In this document: positions 14,858-23,108 of the stretch, one piece after another
Layout of the letters: every line of letters begins with the position of its first letter
Numbering within the stretch: the first letter of the stretch is position 1
Virus record (IMG/VR): IMGVR_UViG_3300047409_000217
Location: 1 to 40,663 of that record
DNA length: 40,663 nt
Direction: 5' to 3' (one strand)
Source of the DNA: a virus
The notes under the pieces: model-generated
What the model was told of the DNA's origin: nothing
Seen by the model: only the letters and a program-made list of their open reading frames with translations
Databases searched by the model: none
Translations under genes and position numbers: made by a program

Positions 14858-15340
14858 CTAATTTAGTCGTGAAAATTCGCCATGAAGCTTTTTAGATGCT
14901 TCGCAATACGCGGCGTGGGCGAGTTCCGGGGTATCGTATTGACCAAGACGGTAGATCACTTTGTCCGATGTTATCGTTGCGCTCCATTTATTCTTATGTT
15001 TCCGAACTCCTTTTAGACCGCTTTTGCTGTGTTTTGAGACTTTTCTGTTTTTCACATTTTCAGAGTGAGTGCAGAGTCTCAAATTGCTCCTTTGATTGTT
15101 CAGCTTATCCCCATCAATATGGTCAACAATTTGCCCGGGCTTTGCCCCAATAATTGACCGATGCAATAACTCTGCCTTGATTCGCTTGTCAACATCTAGA
15201 AAGCAATGATTCACATAACCAGAGTTGTTTATGTGCCAGGCCTTGCCTACCAATCTGTGGGCCTCTGATTCATCGATTTTCACTAGCTTTCCAGCTATTG
15301 AAAACAGTGTCGGACTTAAGCGTAAAATATTTGAAGCCAT
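14858..15340 (-). CDS. HNH homing endonuclease with AP2 domain (copy 1)
   Basis: A 160-residue free-standing homing-type nuclease. The HNH core is D73-H74-I-D-G with N81-N82, N86-L-R and E94-N95; an AP2-like DNA-binding domain follows at about 107-152 (SGLKGVRKHKNKWSATI, LGQYDTPELAHAAY). It lies between the last ejection-type gene and the tail fibre gene, with its own leader hairpin and terminator, so it forms a separable cassette in the late operon. AAGGAA precedes the ATG. It shares architecture, but only limited sequence, with the gene at 20739-21233. Confidence 0.92.
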   Translation of the reverse strand: MASNILRLSPTLFSIAGKLVKIDESEAHRLVGKAWHINNSGYVNHCFLDVDKRIKAELLHRSIIGAKPGQIVDHIDGDKLNNQRSNLRLCTHSENVKNRKVSKHSKSGLKGVRKHKNKWSATITSDKVIYRLGQYDTPELAHAAYCEASKKLHGEFSRLN

Positions 15341-15411
15341 ATTCGTTCCTTGTTAACGATTTGGTTAGAGGACTAATAGGTGTTAGTGCACCTTTTAGTC
15401 CTCGCTATTTT
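15341..15411 (-). other. Conserved hairpin leader of HNH cassette 1
   Basis: On the minus strand the leader reads TAAAATAGCGAG, then a hairpin, then CTCTAACCAAATC and the ribosome-binding site AAGGA. The stem is GAGGACTAA with TTAGTCCTC (15368-15403), with an inner AGGTG/CACCT stem. The second HNH-AP2 gene has the same flanks and a 9-bp stem of different sequence. Coordinates are good to a base or so. Function unknown. Confidence 0.72.
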
Positions 15412-15442
15412 ACTTCGCCTCGGTGGGCGGTTTAGGACTTAC

Positions 15443-15553
15443 ATGCACGAAAAAGATCAATTCAGCCAAGACGGAATCGCCGTACTGATGGTTTTGTGGC
15501 CCGTCGTTTTGGTCGTTATTTGCGTCGTTGCGCTGTTTCTAGCGCTGGTCTAA
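15443..15553 (+). CDS. 36-residue membrane protein, antisense to the late operon
   Basis: A plus-strand frame with AGGA five bases before the ATG encodes a hydrophilic N-terminus (MHEKDQFSQDGIAV) and one membrane segment at about residues 15-36 (MVLWPVVLVVICVVALFLAL). It overlaps the 3' end of the large leftward gene by 15 bp. The clean topology supports it, but such short frames arise by chance. Confidence 0.4.
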   Translation: MHEKDQFSQDGIAVLMVLWPVVLVVICVVALFLALV

Positions 15554-17635
15554 CAGACCGCCACCTATCAGCGCATTCACTTGCGCATTGAGAATTTCCG
15601 GGTCGATATAGGTTCTTTGCGCGGCAGAGTTGACAACTCTCGGGCTTGTTACCGCGCGAGCCGCGCCATAGGCGCCAAGCATTCCACCCGCGGCGGCCAC
15701 CGGCACCACCGGGTTTAGAAGCCCACCAGCAGACAGCAGACCACCACCAGCAATGGCTCCAATCGTTCCGCGTGCTGCCAGGTTCGCACTGGTCCCCGAA
15801 GGATTGGCCCACAGCTTTGAACTGTCCCGCATCATGGACGTGGCTTTTGCTATCGAAGACACGTCATCCATGACCTGCTTGGAGTTCTGAAATCCCGAGA
15901 ACAGCTCTTGCCGCGCCTCTGGCTTCATCTTGTTCCAGTTGGTCAGGAAAGTATCAGGGCTCCAGACTGAGCCGGTGTCGTTCTGATTTCCTGGCCTTGC
16001 AGTGCCGAGCTTTTCGATAACCGTTCCCGCAACGGTGCCGCGCGCGCCTTCAGGAAGCGACTTCTTGACGGCCTGCAGGGTCGATACGTTGTCACCAAGG
16101 GTCTGGTTGAGAAGCTTGTAAGACTGCTCAGGTGCATCGCGGTTGGCGAATGGGGCAACACGATCCAGGCGCTGCAATCCGGCCCTGGTGAAGTCGTTTG
16201 CCCGATTGAATGCCACGGTGGCTTGTGGCCCTGCCTGAGTTGCGGCAGTGCCCATATCACCAGATAGAGAGCCGTACAAAGCGTTCCACTTGCTGCGCGG
16301 AACGGTGCTAACCAGCGAGTTGTCGGCAATCTCGTTGCCCACCAGGGTGCGGGTTTTCTTGACCGCCTCAAAAGGCAGGAGGTTTGTCGAGGAGCCACCG
16401 GGGATATTTCCGGTCACAACCACCTCGGGCTGATTCATGAGTCCACCAGCGCCGCGAGTCGTTGTCACCACCCCTGGCGCAGTTCCGGCCGTATCCTTGT
16501 TGATGGCATCTTCAATGGCCATGATCCTGGCATTTTTGAATTGCTTGGACAACTCGGGGGCGCCCGGAATGTCGGCATTGAGAGCGGAAAGCGTGGACTT
16601 TGTGCCGGATACATTGACTGGAGTGCTGCCCGGAATGAACTCGTCCAGTCTCCCATAGAGACCGGCCTGCTTGTCTTTAAACGCATCCTTGAAGGACTTG
16701 ATGCCCTCTTGAATAGCGACGCCAGACTCAAGCGAGCCGCGATTTTTTGAGGCCAAATCTGCCGCAGCGTTCGCCTTTTCTTGCAGGCCGTTCACGGCGC
16801 TGTCTCGGGCGTTGCGCATCACCTTTACGGCTCCCGGGGTGCTTTGCAGGAGGTTTTCTACGCCACCAACAAGCGAATTACCGGAAGCCAGCCCAAGCGT
16901 CGGATTTTCAACGCCAGCGGCTTTCAGGTCCTGGATTCGCTGCTCCATGTCCTTGCGGCCAGACTCGCCGCCTCGGACCGCGGCCTTCAGGGTGGCCGCG
17001 CCCGCATATTGTGCGGCGGTCGGCAGCAGGCTGGCCGTGATGGCTAGAGCCGGATTTCCAGTGGCATCACCCACGGCCTTACCCGCCAACGTGCCGGCTA
17101 CCGAGAGGGCTCCTTGGTTTGCCGCTTGAGACAATGTTTGTGGCCGGACAATGCCATTTAGCGCACCGCCAGCAGCCTGGAGATAGCCACCCTCATATTC
17201 TGGGTTGACGGCCTGAGTAAAGTATCTGCCGAGCGCGGTTTGCCTTGCCTTGTCCAAGATGTAGGCCCCAGTGCCAAACACATTCTTCCGGTCGTTGGGC
17301 ATGAGCCAATCAGGCGCGGCTTTGCCCGTGATTGCGGTGTATGGCGTACCCATAGCAGCCTTACCCAGGTCAGAGATATTCGCTGCGGTGTCACCCGGAA
17401 GGCCTATCAGGCTTGTAAGCCCCTTGAAATACCCAGTCCCAACGGCGTTTATAGAATCCGCGATGTCTGACCCAGTGCCCTGCTTTGGCTTCTGCACTGG
17501 CGTGGTAACTTGCTCCGCCTTCGGCATGATGCCCGACATGATCGCGTCATACTCGTTTTGAGGCGGCGCAGCACCACCCAGGCCCTGAGCGGCGGTAGCA
17601 AAAGCGGTGTCGTAATCGCTCACTTGACGCCCCAT
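15539..17635 (-). CDS. Ejection / internal virion protein (698 residues)
   Basis: The largest of several proteins between the cupin gene and the fibre gene. It has long Ala/Gly-rich helices, hydrophobic stretches at about 178-215 and 625-670 (GTIGAIAGGGLLSAGGLLNPVVPVAAAGGMLGAYGAA), and no enzymatic motif I recognise. Podoviruses carry such proteins inside the capsid and release them to extend the channel for DNA entry. It overlaps the next upstream gene by 16 bp. The role is inferred from order, size and composition. Confidence 0.72.
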   Translation of the reverse strand: MGRQVSDYDTAFATAAQGLGGAAPPQNEYDAIMSGIMPKAEQVTTPVQKPKQGTGSDIADSINAVGTGYFKGLTSLIGLPGDTAANISDLGKAAMGTPYTAITGKAAPDWLMPNDRKNVFGTGAYILDKARQTALGRYFTQAVNPEYEGGYLQAAGGALNGIVRPQTLSQAANQGALSVAGTLAGKAVGDATGNPALAITASLLPTAAQYAGAATLKAAVRGGESGRKDMEQRIQDLKAAGVENPTLGLASGNSLVGGVENLLQSTPGAVKVMRNARDSAVNGLQEKANAAADLASKNRGSLESGVAIQEGIKSFKDAFKDKQAGLYGRLDEFIPGSTPVNVSGTKSTLSALNADIPGAPELSKQFKNARIMAIEDAINKDTAGTAPGVVTTTRGAGGLMNQPEVVVTGNIPGGSSTNLLPFEAVKKTRTLVGNEIADNSLVSTVPRSKWNALYGSLSGDMGTAATQAGPQATVAFNRANDFTRAGLQRLDRVAPFANRDAPEQSYKLLNQTLGDNVSTLQAVKKSLPEGARGTVAGTVIEKLGTARPGNQNDTGSVWSPDTFLTNWNKMKPEARQELFSGFQNSKQVMDDVSSIAKATSMMRDSSKLWANPSGTSANLAARGTIGAIAGGGLLSAGGLLNPVVPVAAAGGMLGAYGAARAVTSPRVVNSAAQRTYIDPEILNAQVNALIGGGLLDQR

Positions 17636-19161
17636 TTAGTCATGCCTGGCAGGCTGAAGATCGACGGCGCACGCTTGGACCACTCGCGGTCAATTTCGGC
17701 AAGGTCGCCCTTCTTCTGGGCGATAGGGAGTGCCTGTTGATAGAACGCAGTTTTCATCTTGTCGCGCTGGGCCTTGGCTTCGGACAGGTCCAGAATGAAG
17801 TTGTTGGCCTCGGTCGTGTTTCCGAGTTGCCCAAAGGTCTTCATGGCGCGGGCCGCATCACCCTCGGTCTGCGGGCCTTTTGCTGCATTCAAGACCGATT
17901 GCAGGCGCTCCATGGCGGCGTTTTGGAAGACCTGGGAACTGGTCGCCAGCATCTTCGAATTGGCCGTGGAAAGGCCAAGGCCATTCAACACGTTTGCTGC
18001 GGCGGCCTTGGTTTCAGTTCCCCAGCCAGTACCACCCATCTGAGTGATGGCATTGCGGGCAACGCGCACGCCTGCCAACATGTCGTCAGTCGGCCCCATG
18101 CTGGCGATGACCGGCTCGTAGCTTGTACGCAGCCAGGTTTCATTGACCTTGCCACCGGCCTCTGCGGAGAGCTTTTGTGCCGTCGTTTGGGTGCGTTGAA
18201 CCCCTGGAGCCTGCGCGGTAGCAACCGGCACGCGCTGTGCCTGGGCTTGGAGGTCAGCAAGATAGTTCTGTAGTTGGGCCTTTGAGGCCGGATCGGCGAC
18301 CTTGGCGAGGTCTGCCGTCGTCTGCTGAATCTCGCGCTGAATGGCCTGCGGATCAGCCCCCATTCCGCCCTGCACGGCGGTGCGCATGTCGGCCTCGCCG
18401 GCCGTGGGGGCTTGGCGTGGTGCCGCGCCTTGCCCGCCGAGCACAGACGATTTCGGAACAGAGCGAGTCTCGCCATTCGGGCCAAGCACATCAACCATTT
18501 CATAGTTGGCCTTGGCACCCTCGGTAGCGGAGGTTTTGGCGCCCTCAATTACACCTTGAGAGGCGGCGTATCCGGGCAAAGGAGCGTAGAAGCCGTTCGC
18601 GTCAGGCGCAATGCCTTCGCCGACCTTGGGCATGAAGCGCTCTTTGCCAGTTGTCCGGTCTTGATAAGTGGAACCCTGCTCAAGCTTCAGCGGATCTTTT
18701 GCCCACTTGTAAGCATCCAGAAGATCAGGACCATTGAAGGCCTTTAGCCCGGCGACTTGGTCAATGGTCAGGTTGGCGAGACGGCTTCCGCCCTGTCCTT
18801 GTGGCGCCTGCATGCTTGGGGGCATCGTAGGACCCATGCCGTCAGCAGATGGAACAAAAGCACCGGGAGACGTAGTGGGTTGCGTGTCAGCGCCCTGCCC
18901 AAAAATGCCTTGAAGCATCTTGGAGAGCTGAAGTTGCTTATCCAAGGCGGCGGCGCGGGTCGCGTTCTGGCTGGAGTTCTCGTCAATCTGCGACTGCATC
19001 AGCTTGGTCTTGAGCTGGTTCTGCTTCTGCGCATCCATGCCCTGCATCGCCATCTGCACGCGCTGGCCGAGGCTCATTGGGGTGGGCGAATAGCCACCAG
19101 CCGCGAGCAGACCAATGCCCAGGCGGGCATCATCGCTACCGAGTGCGTCAAGGAGTCCCAT
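17620..19161 (-). CDS. Ejection / internal virion protein (513 residues)
   Basis: A 513-residue helical protein rich in Gln, Ala and Gly (MGLLDALGSDDARLGIGLLAAGGY, AMQGMDAQKQNQLKTKLMQSQ). The N-terminal glycine/alanine membrane-like segment followed by a Gln-rich coiled-coil part is typical of DNA-ejection proteins in P22-like and BPP-1-like phages. It overlaps both neighbours by 1-16 bp. No catalytic motif is evident. Confidence 0.7.
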   Translation of the reverse strand: MGLLDALGSDDARLGIGLLAAGGYSPTPMSLGQRVQMAMQGMDAQKQNQLKTKLMQSQIDENSSQNATRAAALDKQLQLSKMLQGIFGQGADTQPTTSPGAFVPSADGMGPTMPPSMQAPQGQGGSRLANLTIDQVAGLKAFNGPDLLDAYKWAKDPLKLEQGSTYQDRTTGKERFMPKVGEGIAPDANGFYAPLPGYAASQGVIEGAKTSATEGAKANYEMVDVLGPNGETRSVPKSSVLGGQGAAPRQAPTAGEADMRTAVQGGMGADPQAIQREIQQTTADLAKVADPASKAQLQNYLADLQAQAQRVPVATAQAPGVQRTQTTAQKLSAEAGGKVNETWLRTSYEPVIASMGPTDDMLAGVRVARNAITQMGGTGWGTETKAAAANVLNGLGLSTANSKMLATSSQVFQNAAMERLQSVLNAAKGPQTEGDAARAMKTFGQLGNTTEANNFILDLSEAKAQRDKMKTAFYQQALPIAQKKGDLAEIDREWSKRAPSIFSLPGMTKWGVK

Positions 19162-19718
19162 TAGTTACCCCCTCGCTGCAGGCGTGGATCGTTCGGGTTG
19201 TGGGTGTAGTCGAGGACGTACTGTCCATCATAGATCGGGATAAGCGGCATGTCCTGCTGTGCGGGAGCCGCGGCCGGGGCAGCAGGAGCCGGAATCCCGC
19301 CATTAGCAAACGGGTTATTCGTGACGTTCATGTTCACCGGGTTCATGCTCGATGTCCCGCCAAAACCCAGATTCCCGCCAGCGTTGAAGTTGATCCCTGC
19401 AGGCTTAGCACGGGGATTCGTTCGGTCAAAGCCTGGCTGGTTGCTAATCTGGCTAAGAAGGCTTGGAACCACCGCATTTGTGTAGGCATTGCCCTGCGAC
19501 AACTGCCCATAGGCCTGCTGCTGCTGCTGGTTGAAAGGGTTGTTTTGGTAATAGCCCTGCAGGCCCTGGCCCGTCGTGATCTGCTGACGAAGCCACGGAT
19601 CGGCCGCCGACCACGGGTCTTTCGATACGGTTTGCGTTTGAGAAGGCTGGCTACCGCTGCCGTCAGAAAGAAGTCCACCAACAGCCCCGGCGACTGGGCC
19701 AATCCATGAAAGCGGCAT
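19161..19718 (-). CDS. Virion protein, possible ejection protein (185 residues)
   Basis: A 185-residue protein with a hydrophobic N-terminus (WIGPVAGAVGGLLSDG), a Gln/Asn-rich middle (YYQNNPFNQQQQQAYGQLSQG) and a Pro/Ala-rich linker. Sequences of this kind lie next to ejection proteins in many podoviruses. Its stop overlaps the start of the 513-residue gene by one base. Function inferred from neighbourhood. Confidence 0.65.
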   Translation of the reverse strand: MPLSWIGPVAGAVGGLLSDGSGSQPSQTQTVSKDPWSAADPWLRQQITTGQGLQGYYQNNPFNQQQQQAYGQLSQGNAYTNAVVPSLLSQISNQPGFDRTNPRAKPAGINFNAGGNLGFGGTSSMNPVNMNVTNNPFANGGIPAPAAPAAAPAQQDMPLIPIYDGQYVLDYTHNPNDPRLQRGGN

Positions 19719-19719
19719 A

Positions 19720-20034
19720 TCAGTGCTCCTCGATTAATGTGTGATCGACCTTCTCGGGGTCGGTTTCTTTGGTGGCATGGACGCAGAACCACACCACGTC
19801 AGTGAGAGATTCAACGGAGTGAGCTTTCCCCGCCTCAATCAGGATGCAGGCCGGACCATCAACGCGGCGCGACTCTCCGTCAATACGAACAATCACGGAG
19901 CCTCGCCCGAGAATTGACAGGTGGTCATGCGTGTGAATGTGCTTCCCCACGATCTGCCCTGCCGGGACTTCAATTTCCTTGGCGTATACCCCACCGCCAA
20001 AGTGGTGCAGGATTTTCAAATCTGAGAGTTGCAT
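19720..20034 (-). CDS. Cupin-fold protein
   Basis: A 104-residue single-domain cupin. Motif 1 is visible as GKHIHTHDHLSILGRG with three histidines placed to bind a metal, and motif 2 as AGKAHSVESLTD with another histidine. Cupins bind metal and small molecules or sugars. It sits tightly between two virion genes (1-2 bp gaps), so it may be a structural or assembly factor rather than a metabolic enzyme. AGAG is upstream of the ATG. Confidence 0.82.
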   Translation of the reverse strand: MQLSDLKILHHFGGGVYAKEIEVPAGQIVGKHIHTHDHLSILGRGSVIVRIDGESRRVDGPACILIEAGKAHSVESLTDVVWFCVHATKETDPEKVDHTLIEEH

Positions 20035-20036
20035 GA

Positions 20037-20675
20037 TCAGCCTGCCGAGTAGGCCGATGGATTGTTGTAAGGCGTGCCACCGTAGTTGTAGCCGCCGTTT
20101 CCGTTGGTCTGGCCCGTGCTCGGGAACCAGCTATTCCAGAGCGATGATCCGAGCTGCGCGCCGCCAATTGCGGATGTCAACGGGCTTGTTCCGCCTGAGG
20201 TAGAGCCGGTCCCGGTAGAAGTTCCATAGCCCTGGCCCAGACCATTCGCCGTGTTCGCAAAGCCCTGGTAATAATTCAATGGCGTGTTCTGGATCTGCGT
20301 CCCGAAGCCGAGATTTTGCTGATTGTTCTGATTCTGGAAATTCATCAGATTCATGCCGGTGGCGATGGTCTGCTGGTTTTGTCCAAACTGATCGTTGTAG
20401 AGCCCACGATCAAAATTCTGGTCGAACTGGTAGTTGTTCGAACGCATGTCGTTGGCTTGACGACCGAGAGAGGTCTGGAGCTGGCGCTGTGCCTCCCCCT
20501 GCATCTGGTCTACACCAGAGTTGCCAAACGAGCCGGAACGCACCATTGCCGACGTATAAGCCGGCGCTGTGGTCATGTTGTAGGCGCGAGTCGTGTCCGC
20601 CAGGGAGTCGTCAATGGACTTCTGGAGATACGGATTACTTGCAGCGCCGAAGCCGAGATTTGTTGAATCTGCCAT
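20037..20675 (-). CDS. Virion protein, possible ejection protein (212 residues)
   Basis: A 212-residue protein extremely rich in Asn, Gln, Gly, Ser and Tyr (FDRGLYNDQFGQNQQ; MNLMNFQNQNNQQNLGFGTQ). It begins MADSTNLGFGAASNPYL at 20675, where GGAGAAATTA precedes the ATG. The composition and place, first in the ejection group, suggest an internal virion protein. No domain is recognisable. Confidence 0.68.
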   Translation of the reverse strand: MADSTNLGFGAASNPYLQKSIDDSLADTTRAYNMTTAPAYTSAMVRSGSFGNSGVDQMQGEAQRQLQTSLGRQANDMRSNNYQFDQNFDRGLYNDQFGQNQQTIATGMNLMNFQNQNNQQNLGFGTQIQNTPLNYYQGFANTANGLGQGYGTSTGTGSTSGGTSPLTSAIGGAQLGSSLWNSWFPSTGQTNGNGGYNYGGTPYNNPSAYSAG

Positions 20676-20694
20676 TAATTTCTCCGTCAGAAAC

Positions 20695-20718
20695 GAAAAA
20701 GCCACCCGTAGGTGGCCT
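20695..20718 (-). terminator. Intrinsic terminator after HNH-AP2 gene 2
   Basis: On the minus strand GCCACC and GGTGGC pair around TACG and are followed by TTTTTCGTTTC. The arrangement AAGGCC-stem-TTTTTC.TTTC matches that of the terminator behind HNH cassette 1, though the stem sequence differs. Confidence 0.82.
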
Positions 20719-20738
20719 TAGAAAAGTTTTCGTGGCTG

Positions 20739-21233
20739 CTAAATGGTGCAGCCTGCGTGCAATAGCCTTTTGGCTGTTACGTATGCTTGATGCGCCTCTT
20801 CTGGTGTATCGAAGCATCCCAATGAAATGAACTTGCCATCACTTTGAATTCGCGCCCTCCAGCGGCCCTGATGACGGTGGGCACCAAGAACCCCCGTGGA
20901 ATTACTACTTCTTGCCCGGCGTATGTTTTGGAGATTTTCGCCCGCCGTAACATCTCGCAGATTCACCCATCGGTTATCGTCACGAACACCATTTATATGG
21001 TCTGCTTGGCCCAGTGGAAAATTACCAGTCTGGAACAGGAAGGCAAGCCTATGTGCTCCAAATTCTGAACCATCCACCCCTATCATCCGATACCCGTAGC
21101 CATCTATGCTGCCGGCAACATTGCCGACTTTCACGCGGTTACTTGGGCACCGAATCCAGTGAAATTTTCCAGTTTCTGCGTCGTAAGAGAGGACTTCACG
21201 CAAACGCTCTGCGGTAAGATTGGCCTTAGCCAT
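20739..21233 (-). CDS. HNH homing endonuclease with AP2 domain (copy 2)
   Basis: A 164-residue nuclease. An HNH core is seen with H61 (HRLAF), D78-H79-I-N-G, N91-L-R and E99-N100, followed by an AP2-like domain at about 112-156 (TGVLGAHRHQGRWRARI, LGCFDTPEEAHQAY). AAGGAGTCATC before the ATG at 21233 decides the start; an in-frame extension to 21281 runs into the leader hairpin. It separates a tail/head protein gene from the ejection group, and with its leader and terminator makes a cassette like that at 14.8-15.4 kb. Confidence 0.92.
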   Translation of the reverse strand: MAKANLTAERLREVLSYDAETGKFHWIRCPSNRVKVGNVAGSIDGYGYRMIGVDGSEFGAHRLAFLFQTGNFPLGQADHINGVRDDNRWVNLRDVTAGENLQNIRRARSSNSTGVLGAHRHQGRWRARIQSDGKFISLGCFDTPEEAHQAYVTAKRLLHAGCTI

Positions 21234-21307
21234 GATGACTCCTTGATAGTCGGATTGGTTAGAGCCCGCATCGCTTTGCAAGAGCCTTGCGGGCTCGCCT
21301 ATTTTAG
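21234..21307 (-). other. Conserved hairpin leader of HNH cassette 2
   Basis: On the minus strand TAAAATAGGCGAG, a hairpin, then CTCTAACCAATCC and AAGGAG. The stem is GAGCCCGCA with TGCGGGCTC (21262-21296). Flanks match the leader of cassette 1 nearly base for base, while six stem pairs differ and stay paired. The spacing from hairpin to start codon is also the same to within a base. Confidence 0.74.
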
Positions 21308-21333
21308 CGCAGAGCCAGCCTTTCTGCCATGTT

Positions 21334-21657
21334 CTAGTTCCCTGTCAAAAATCTGCATGGCACGAACGTGCCGGGCGTTCCGCCGACAGTGCATAGCCAC
21401 CCAAAAACTACGTATTTGCTGCCGCCAGCACCCGCTTCCGTGGGAGTGCTGTTGCGCACAAAATCACCCTGCGCATAGGTGCCTGTCGTTGGCACTGAAG
21501 GCACTGCGTTGTCTATCGCGCTGAGCCGTCCATCAGAAATTCCATTGACACGCAAGCAAAGCGTCCGGAAAAGATCCTTGAGACGGATATTCAGACTCTT
21601 GGCATATTCCGTATCCGGGTTCTGCGGAAGAATCGGATCGTCTGTGGGTCTTTTCAT
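21334..21657 (-). CDS. Small virion-region protein
   Basis: A 107-residue protein with a helical N-terminus (DPILPQNPDTEYAKSLNIRLKDLFRTL) and a C-terminal beta-rich part (GTYAQGDFVRNSTPTEAG, YVVFGWLCT) like short fibre or head-tail accessory proteins. It overlaps the upstream stabilisation-protein gene by 4 bp. The G-x-Y-x-x-GDFVRN motif is common in phage structural proteins. Confidence 0.7.
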   Translation of the reverse strand: MKRPTDDPILPQNPDTEYAKSLNIRLKDLFRTLCLRVNGISDGRLSAIDNAVPSVPTTGTYAQGDFVRNSTPTEAGAGGSKYVVFGWLCTVGGTPGTFVPCRFLTGN

Positions 21658-23108
21658 CGTCCACCTGCCTCTATCAGCCTTGCGTCGTAACCAGTCTCTT
21701 TGTGGTCGCCCGTCATGTCGATTCGCACTCGGTGAAACCTGCCCGACTGGCGTACATCAAACTTCCCGTCATTGATCGCGTTGGTAGGACCGGTCGTGAG
21801 ACTATCGCCCTCGTTCATCTTGTAAAACCCGGTAGCCGATGCCGTCGTTGGCGATTGAGTGAACCGCACGCGGAATCGCTCGATGTCCGAGACAATGTCG
21901 TCATCCCCAAGATCGCCCGTCGTGATGCTGCTTGAGCCGCATGGACCATTGAGTGAAACCAACTGATGAGATGAGTTGAAATAAGCAGCAACCTGACCGC
22001 CCACAATCCAGAATTGCGAATCGAACGGAATGTTCGGCAGTGCATCTATGGTTGCTGCATATGCATCAAGTCCGTCAATCGTCACGCCCGGGGCGATGTA
22101 GGCCAACGGAGCTTCAACCGTCCTGTCATCCCTGCCGAATTGCTTGGTCAGGACGTGATAAACAAGGCATGAATCACAAGCCCCTGTCGATGCGGTAGAC
22201 GGAAAGAAAACCCGCACCAAATTGTTTTGCTTGTCATAGATGCACTTCGTGCGATAGCGGTATGTCGCGCTTGAATTGCCGAGAAACCACTGCCGCACAG
22301 CGCCGTTACCGAGTTGAATCGGACGAGTTCCGTCAAACAGCCAAAAACTGTCTGTCCCTACGATAAAGTGAGCGCCGCCGATATCACACACCGCCTCTTG
22401 CCCTACTGCACCTGCCTCACCACCTGGAACGAGTGCCCACTGCCACACGACAGGAGAGCCAACAAACGACCCGAGAAAAATGGCACGATTCTTGTACGCA
22501 ATGACGTAGTCACCGAGCGTCAAAGCCGCCTGGATTTGACCTTCAACAGCCACCAGACGGCCGGTTGTCGCCAGGGTTGGAACAGCCGGCGTCCAGTTGG
22601 TTTGATCGCCTTGGGCACAGCACCACCAGCGGTCTTGAGACGTTCCATAAGTACCGTCTACCGTGTTAAACGCAATAACGAAGTTGTTATTGCTGCTAAC
22701 GACAATCTTTGCTTTCGGGGCGCCCGCAATATCCGCAAAAGCCCCAGCTGCCGAAGACTGCATGATGTCGGCCAGATTGGATGCAACGGTCGTATCACCA
22801 AATTGGCAGAAGGACCACCGCGTGTCCGTGCCGCCGTTGTAATTTCCTGCCCGGCTTCTGTCGGTCCAGGCCGTTCCTGCGAGTTCATAGAGCTTTGAGA
22901 TGGTCCCGGCGAACACCCTGCGGGTTCCGTCCAGCTTTGTCGCCACCACGGCCCCATTGCATGCCGCAGCCAGTGCCGCGGCTGTCGTCGCCACTGCGGA
23001 AGGGGCGCCTTTGAATCCAGCTTCGAACGGCACAATTGCAGAGCATGCCGTCATGATCCCCGGAGTGTTCGGGTCACTGTCAGGCGAAAACCCCAACAAA
23101 GGTGTCAT
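21654..23108 (-). CDS. P22 gp10-like packaged-DNA stabilisation protein
   Basis: A 484-residue beta-rich protein resembling the stabilisation proteins of P22-type phages, which form the tail hub after packaging and keep DNA in the head. Repeated strands with WxFCQFGDTTVASNL, WWCCAQGDQTNWTP and FWLFDGTRPIQLG suggest a beta propeller, and the sequence lies after the gp4-like adaptor, as in P22 order. Overlaps both neighbours by 4 bp. Family link is by pattern and place. Confidence 0.75.
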   Translation of the reverse strand: MTPLLGFSPDSDPNTPGIMTACSAIVPFEAGFKGAPSAVATTAAALAAACNGAVVATKLDGTRRVFAGTISKLYELAGTAWTDRSRAGNYNGGTDTRWSFCQFGDTTVASNLADIMQSSAAGAFADIAGAPKAKIVVSSNNNFVIAFNTVDGTYGTSQDRWWCCAQGDQTNWTPAVPTLATTGRLVAVEGQIQAALTLGDYVIAYKNRAIFLGSFVGSPVVWQWALVPGGEAGAVGQEAVCDIGGAHFIVGTDSFWLFDGTRPIQLGNGAVRQWFLGNSSATYRYRTKCIYDKQNNLVRVFFPSTASTGACDSCLVYHVLTKQFGRDDRTVEAPLAYIAPGVTIDGLDAYAATIDALPNIPFDSQFWIVGGQVAAYFNSSHQLVSLNGPCGSSSITTGDLGDDDIVSDIERFRVRFTQSPTTASATGFYKMNEGDSLTTGPTNAINDGKFDVRQSGRFHRVRIDMTGDHKETGYDARLIEAGGR

